This document shows positions 58,588-64,000 of a stretch of DNA of 64,000 nucleotides, in pieces. The notes beneath the pieces are model-generated. The model was not told the origin of the DNA and searched no databases. It saw nothing but the letters and a program-made list of their open reading frames with translations. Source of the stretch: Euglena gracilis. Taxonomy: Eukaryota; Euglenida; Euglenophyceae; Euglenales. Position numbers and translations under genes: made by a program. The first letter of the stretch is position 1. Every line of letters starts with the position of its first letter. The DNA is taken from the NCBI GenBank assembly GCA_039621445.1, contig CP154956.1:26767744-26831743 (forward strand), read 5' to 3'.

Positions 58588-59013
58588 GTGCCGGCAAATG
58601 ACCATGCAGAGGACATCTGCAGTACCACCGCCGTTGCCCACTGTTGCAACTGCCTGTACCAAGTATGTTGTGCTGCTCATCATGTGCTGAACTGGTTCAA
58701 ACTGATTTTATGCAAGAGGGGAAAGAAACACAAGTTTCCAGTCACACAGAAATTCCAAGGGGTGAAGATTCGTGAGATTTGTCAGCCATGGACTTCAAAA
58801 AAGGTGGGAAGAAATTTTTTGCATGTGTCTTCTGTAGGGTGTGTTTTGGACCTAGCGTCCCATCTGGGCAGCATTGCATTCAATTTCCATAAACAGTCGA
58901 CCAAAAAATGGGGGAATCTCATAAAGAAACAGAGGTATCACCCAGTGGTAAGATGTTTGCCCTCGACCGGATTGATCAGCATTGAAGGCACGTTTCTGAA
59001 TTGGTTGAATTGA
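58588..59013 (+). CDS. Hypothetical ORF, 141 aa, right arm (mirror 55161-55586)
   Basis: An uninterrupted 141-residue frame starting with ATG is rich in Cys at the N-terminus (ICSTTAVAHCCNCLYQVCC), then basic (KRGKKHKFPVTQKF). No domain is recognised. It is the longest open frame in the arms outside the GC-rich segments and is conserved in both arms, but the arms are near-identical copies. Base composition does not stand out. It may be chance. Confidence 0.25.
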   Translation: MPANDHAEDICSTTAVAHCCNCLYQVCCAAHHVLNWFKLILCKRGKKHKFPVTQKFQGVKIREICQPWTSKKVGRNFLHVSSVGCVLDLASHLGSIAFNFHKQSTKKWGNLIKKQRYHPVVRCLPSTGLISIEGTFLNWLN

Positions 59014-59019
59014 TGTGTC

Positions 59020-60280
59020 AGGAGTGGACGAAGGGTGACCCCATCTTTTGTGTATTGTATCATCGTGATTTATTGATTAATTTATATATTTCTAGTATTT
59101 GGTATAAATTCATTTGCTAAGGTTGTTTTGCACCCCCGAGTTACTTCCAAGGGGTACAGCTGGGATGCAAAAGCGATTTTTGGGTGTTTTTATGTGTTTT
59201 TGGAGGGGTGGGAATGATTTTGAACCAGAAGCATTCACTGTTTCCAGAGTTTGACCAAAATTTTGTGAATTCCACCAACAAGTTGCGTTTCGAATCAGAG
59301 TGTTCCCAAAATACAAGAACAGTGTTTGGTTTGTTTTTTGTCCCCCCCACTGCGTCCAAAGAACCCTGACCGCGATCTTTGTCAATTTAGTTTTTGTTGG
59401 ACACAGGGGGGGGGGGTGGATACGCCTGGACCCTCAAGATTGTGTAAATTTGAATTTGCTCATTGCGACCCCCCCCCCCAGCTGACTCGTTATCACTGGG
59501 AGGATCCCACTTTTAAAACTGGTCATTTTCCCGTTTTCCTCGCGTCTTCTTTGAATCACAGCTTTTGGGATTAAGGTTGGAGGTTTGGATTTGGCATGGG
59601 TCAAAATCTGGTGCTTATATTTGGCCTAATTTTATGACAAAGATGTTCAAAAAAATGTGATCTGACCTCATCCCCATCGAAATGGAAGATCCAATGAATT
59701 TGTTCCGCTGAAAATGCCCGAGAAGTATTGGAAAATGTGAAGGGTTAATGGGGACTCCCAAATCATGCAGGTGGGGCCTTCACCTTCCTGAAGGGTTTTG
59801 GGATCCACACATCCCCTCCCAAGTACGGGACACCCCTCCGATTCAGAATCCCTCCTGGGTCCTTGGTTTGACAGCTGCAAATAAAACCCCCCGTGTGCAA
59901 AGAAAGACAGCCCAAAATAGCAGAAGAAGACAGCCCCGCCCAAAAAAAGTAACAGAACTTGGATTTGGAGAGGACATTTACAAATAAAAACTGTAAGCTT
60001 CTCAATGAAGTTACCGGCCAAATTTAACCCCCCCCAGATAAAGAAGGGTATTGAAAATCTGCCTGAATATAGAACCTTGGGGGATTCCAGATTCTGTGCA
60101 AAGTTACTTTGTGGCTGGGCAGTCCTAGGGAGAATTATCCCAGAAGCGCCAAAAAATAATACAGAAATCCAAGACTATTTTTTTGAAGAACAAAAAAGCA
60201 AAGTAATTGTTCCCAGGTTCCCAAATGCCGTGTCAAAAGCAAGCTGTGCACTCTGAAGGACAGTTATCCTTATTCTCATC
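59020..60280. other. Right arm, no recognised gene
   Basis: The stretch matches 53894-55155 in inverse orientation. It contains A/T-rich and G/C-run sequence. A short stretch near 59270-59330 resembles 47255-47330 in inverse orientation, another dispersed repeat. Nothing codes for a known domain. Confidence 0.45.
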
Positions 60281-60658
60281 TTGTGGAAGTGCTTCAAAGG
60301 TTTCCCAATGTTCACCTGTGGGGAGAAAACACTCCACTCCATGTTCGCGGTTTGTTTGTTCATGTTGTGCATCTGGAAGAAACTTGCCTATTTGAACCTC
60401 ATTGTTGATGATGTGGTTGTCCAACAAAGGTGCGTTATAAAATCTGACAACGAAATTGCAATGGCTTTAGCTTTTGAAGAAGAAGAAAGGGTGGACTATG
60501 TTTTGATTGAATTTGCCGTCTTCCTCAAATACAAGTGGCTCGAGAAGTATTTTGAGAAAAGTTTAGAACATTTCAATTTTATGTGCTGCATTTTGCATCT
60601 GCTCTCTCACTCTATGGGGGAAGGGGCATCCCATTTGGGACAGGTGCCCGTTTTGTAG
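60281..60658 (+). CDS. Hypothetical ORF, 125 aa, right arm (mirror 53516-53893)
   Basis: A frame reads LIVDDVVVQQRCVIKSDNEI then AFEEEERVDYVLIEFAVFLK, with a mixed composition more protein-like than most frames nearby. It is not recognised. It may be an exon, since it is followed by G/C tracts and no stop-proximal signal. The left-arm copy is identical in length. Confidence 0.25.
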   Translation: MWKCFKGFPMFTCGEKTLHSMFAVCLFMLCIWKKLAYLNLIVDDVVVQQRCVIKSDNEIAMALAFEEEERVDYVLIEFAVFLKYKWLEKYFEKSLEHFNFMCCILHLLSHSMGEGASHLGQVPVL

Positions 60659-62721
60659 GCAACATATTATTGCTTAGCGACCCCCCCGGGAGGGGGGGGG
60701 GGTCACTTTCCACTCTGAAAAACCCAGTCATTCATTTTACCCCCGGGGGGGGGGAATCTGCCACTCTTGAATGCGCTTATGTTGGCAAGGCAATATTGCC
60801 AAAAAGTCTCAAAAATTCCAGGTGAAGTTTCCAGAATTCCTTCGGCGCCAGGCCAGCCACTTTTTCATTCTCAGGCCTATCCCACCCCCCCCGGGGGGGG
60901 GGGGGAGGCTCTTGGCCAGAAAACCAGTGGGGTGGGACAGGTGTTAAGCAATGGTATGGTAGGCAATTTTTTTTTCAAAATCATTTTTAGAAGGGCAAGT
61001 AATCCCCCCCCCAAATAACATCCCCCGCCTGAGGGAGGGTGTATGTTATTTTTTTTTGTTTTTCCAATTTCCAATTTCCAATTTTTTCAATTTTCCAATT
61101 TTTTTTTTTTCTAAAAGACTCAACATAACATTTAAAACCACCTTTTTTTGTTTTTTTCATTTTTTTTCTCAAAAATTGGCATCTTTGGAGGCCAGATGGT
61201 CCACAGAAACCAATTTTATTGTCATTATCATTTTTTGGTTTTTGTCGTGAATTCTGATTTTCAACCACATTTTTGGGGGCGAAAATTGAGGTGGGCGGCC
61301 TGAAATTAGGGGGGGGGTATTGTTTTTTTTTTCCGGCAGAAGTTGGAACCCAAGGAGGTATAATTTGGGTGGAGGGTTTACATTATTTATTTTTATTTAT
61401 TTTTAGATTGAACATTTGGAAGATCTCCAGGAGCTGAAATGGATGGGACGCCATATGGCTGTATGGTGTATTTTGTTCACTCCCTTTCTGACATTGTGCA
61501 CAATATGTGTCAGGTTCCGAGGTTGGCTCTCCGAAGTCCAGAACCAGGACTGCGGCTTGTGTGATTTTGGTGTGCTGAACTTGAAAATGCAATCATCACT
61601 GCCCGCAATGTATTTCAAGGACTTGTCTTAACACATTAGTCACTCAATGGGCTTCTGCCTTGTGTTTTTGTTTCAAGAGCGACTGAATCATTTCTTTGGT
61701 GCTCCCGGGTGAGAGCGTTACCTGTTTTTACCTGGCATTTCGGTTCAGGGCCAGCATTGCAATTCAAAGGCAATGTCAGACAATCCAACTTCATAATCTC
61801 ATTTAAAATTTCAACGACATGGGCTCTTTCCCCAACCTCTGAACCTCTGGATGAACAGACATAATTCATATTTACACAAAAACGCTGTTTATTTTCTTTC
61901 CCGTTTGAATTTTCCACAGGTCATCTTTTTGTTCACCTTCTGCTCAACTTTGCTTGTGAATCTGATGGAGAAGTTACCCTCCGATGCTAGTCAGCAGGAG
62001 AAGCACAGGTTTTGACCAGCGAGATTCATCAAATTAGTGAACAACGAACAATTCAGTTAATTTGAAGTTGTTCCGAGGTGTATCTTTTTTGCATTTTGTT
62101 ATAACCCAAATGCTTTGGGCAAATCCAGCAGCTTGGAGAGCCCTGCCTGCTTGGTTGAGGTTGGTGTGGGTGGGGGCCGAGTGGGTACCCCTCGGGGGGT
62201 TCTTTTTATTTTTTGGCGCAAAGAAAGCGCCGATAAATTTTTGGACCCCAACCTTGATCCCAAAAGTGGTGCCCCTGAGCCCCAGGGAACCCTCCCTTTG
62301 GGGGTTCCCTGGGGTGGGTGGGCCTGGACCCTGTCTTTAAAACCCTCTGGCCCATATGATGAACCTGACTGCAGAAAAGTTAGGATTGTTGAACATTGGA
62401 GGCCATCAAGTTTCAATTCCTGACACCATCATATTCACCACAAATTTGTCAAAAAAAAGGGAAGCCACGTTAGGCTGCCTTGCTCAGGGCCATTTCATTG
62501 CTCCCTCGTGGGGTCAATTCCCATTTCAAGAGAAAAAAAAGCAGGCACTCACTTTTTGAAAACCAATCGGCCACTGCTGCATCAGAACATGTTTCTGAAG
62601 GTAGGTTCCCATGCCTTCTGACATGTTGAACTTTGATGCTGTTGGATTCCGTTAGTCAGCAGAGAAGGGGTTGGTGGGAAGTGCCCGCTGGTTGTTGCCC
62701 AGTGCCCGCTTCCCCCTGTGT

Positions 62722-63418
62722 CAAAGCGTGGAGCAGGAGCTGCTGCAACTGCTCCTGGACCTGGACCAGCGCCACCTGTTCGAGGCGTGGCCCGCCGGGG
62801 ACGCGCAGGCCGCGGAGAAGCACCGGTTTCTCCGTCAGGTCGCCGTGCTGCAGGAGACCCTTCCCGGCGGGCTTGCCGCGTACTACGAGAATGCAAAGGT
62901 GCTGCTGCAGGAGAGTTCCAGCCATGAATTGACAATTTGAGAAGGGTCGGGAATCTGTGCAACCATGAATGATCATTTTTCTCTGGCCTCAACATCTGTA
63001 GTTTTTTTGGGGTGCTTGCTGTTGGTTGCTTGGGATTCTTGTCAATCTATGACAGGGAAGGTGTAAACCCCTTCGAAGGGTATGCTCCTTCTGTTCCCGA
63101 GGGGGAGGCAATCGCTTTCGACGACGACAAGTTTGAGGCAATGGATACAGGCTTTGCTACACTATTTCCACCAATTTGCCCTCTATTTGAAGAACACATT
63201 GCATTCAGCAATCGAATAATTCTTTTCATTGCATGCATGGTTGTGGAAGGAAGCCTGCCCCCAAGAATTAGGGCTTCGAGAGTTTGAGCACACTGCTGTT
63301 GTCCTGGTGGCTGGAGGGCTGGGCGAAAGGCTTGGTTACTCCGGCATCAAATTAGAACTCCCGGTGGACTTGCTGACAGAGCTGTCATATTTGGAATTTT
63401 ATTGTAGGTGGATTCAAG
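62722..63418 (+). CDS. USP: Second USP 5' part, right arm, partial at window end
   Basis: Three exons match those of the left arm. 62722-62912 carries LLLDLDQRHLFEAWP and PGGLAAYYENAK. 63056-63150 carries EGVNPFEGYAPSVPEGEAIA. 63272-63418 carries EHTAVVLVAGGLGERLGY. Intron 63151-63271 is GC-AG, because joining ACAG to GGCTTCG gives MDTGLREFEHTAVVLVAGG, which matches the family without gaps. In this copy the nucleotide-binding exon is in frame. Exons 4 onward would lie beyond 64000 if this copy is complete. If the duplication ends in intron 3, it is a 5' fragment. The enzyme's role is as described for 35380-51449. Confidence 0.83.
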
Positions 63419-64000
63419 GAATTGAACGCCGTCTCAATTTGCCAAACAAGCACCAGTGACTTTTTCCCCGATTTTGAATCTCGATGTGACTTTTTTTCCG
63501 TTTCTGAATCTCATGATTGGCTGCAACCGGGGGGGGGGTGCCATGGGGTGGGGCATTTTCGACCCTGCCCACCAGGCAGTGCTGTAGCACACCCTCCTGG
63601 CGCCTTCAGTACCGGGCCCAAAAATGGTTTTTTTCTCAAGAAAAATTTGCTGGGTCGGCTGGCCCCCCCGCCTGTTATTGGCTGGCACCCATAGCACAAG
63701 GCGTTGGTGAAAGAAGCCTGGTACAGCCCCCCCCCCCCCAGGGTTTGATATAAGGAGGGCGTACATGGTTTAGGTGGGGGGGGTGCCCCCCCCCCCCCCC
63801 CCCCCCCTCCTGGCCCGCAGGGGGGGTCCGGACCACCCCCCCCCCCCACCTGCCAGGGGGGTCCGGACCGACCCTCGGGGGGGTTCCCCGAACCCCCCCC
63901 CCCAAAAAGGGTCAATTTTTTCCTCCGGCGCTTTGCGCCGAAAATTTTTTGCATTTTTTACCACATTTTTGCCCAAAAAGTGCCCAAAATGGCACTTTTG

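Larger units (their letters stand above)
57169..64000 (-). repeat. Right arm of giant inverted repeat (runs off window)
   Basis: Mirror of 50171-57007. It holds USP exons 1-3 on the plus strand. It continues to the last base of the window, so the total arm length is unknown and at least 6.8 kb. Confidence 0.95.

Noticed and set aside
58930-58990. tRNA-like stretch with CCAGTGGTAAGATG
   Set aside because: It resembles an A box, but there is no matching B box and no clover-leaf pairing could be drawn.
1-64000. Dinoflagellate spliced-leader relic (ending TTGGCTCAAG)
   Set aside because: No convincing copy was seen by eye, so it could not be used to support the taxonomic guess.

Overview
The window is eukaryotic nuclear DNA, probably from a dinoflagellate or a similar alga or protist. 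It is dominated by retrotransposons, homopolymer tracts and low-complexity sequence. The only host gene I recognise is split into at least 14 exons over 16 kb. Two of its introns fit only if they start with GC and end with AG, with AG|G at the 3' junction. Dinoflagellates commonly use such non-GT donors, but this is not proof. C5-methyltransferase domains captured by retroelements have, as I recall, also been reported from dinoflagellates and charophytes. The taxon therefore remains an inference.

Left half (about 3.5-35 kb) is a nest of retroelements. The outermost is a decayed DIRS-order (tyrosine recombinase) element at 3.5-6.35 kb and 19.3-20.35 kb, with Gag-like, RT, RNase H, DAM-like and recombinase remnants. 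Gypsy element 1 (6349-19300, + strand, 497-bp LTRs, ACAG target duplication) is inserted inside its DAM-like domain. Element 1 encodes a coiled-coil Gag and a polyprotein ordered DAM-like fold, C5-cytosine methyltransferase, protease, RT, RNase H, integrase, chromodomain. To its right lies gypsy element 2 (20413-33070, - strand, 1.13-kb LTRs, CCCT target duplication), inserted into a dispersed repeat called R here. Element 2 carries a homologous C5-methyltransferase placed between protease and RT, and has no chromodomain. Both elements look young: their LTRs are nearly identical and each pol carries only two point lesions.

Right half (about 35-64 kb) holds a UDP-sugar pyrophosphorylase (USP) gene on the minus strand from 35.4 to about 51.45 kb. 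Its introns are filled with G/C-tract-bounded repeats, microsatellites and A/T-rich sequence. The 5' part of this gene lies in the left arm of a very large inverted repeat: arms 50171-57007 and 57169-64000, spacer 161 bp. The right arm therefore holds a second, plus-strand copy of the first three recognised USP exons and runs off the window end. The two arms differ slightly, including a one-base difference that breaks the nucleotide-binding exon in the left copy only.

The most interesting content is the pair of methyltransferase-bearing gypsy elements, where the same methyltransferase sits at two different places in pol and one element adds a second methyltransferase-like fold. The second is the palindrome that duplicates half of a host metabolic gene.
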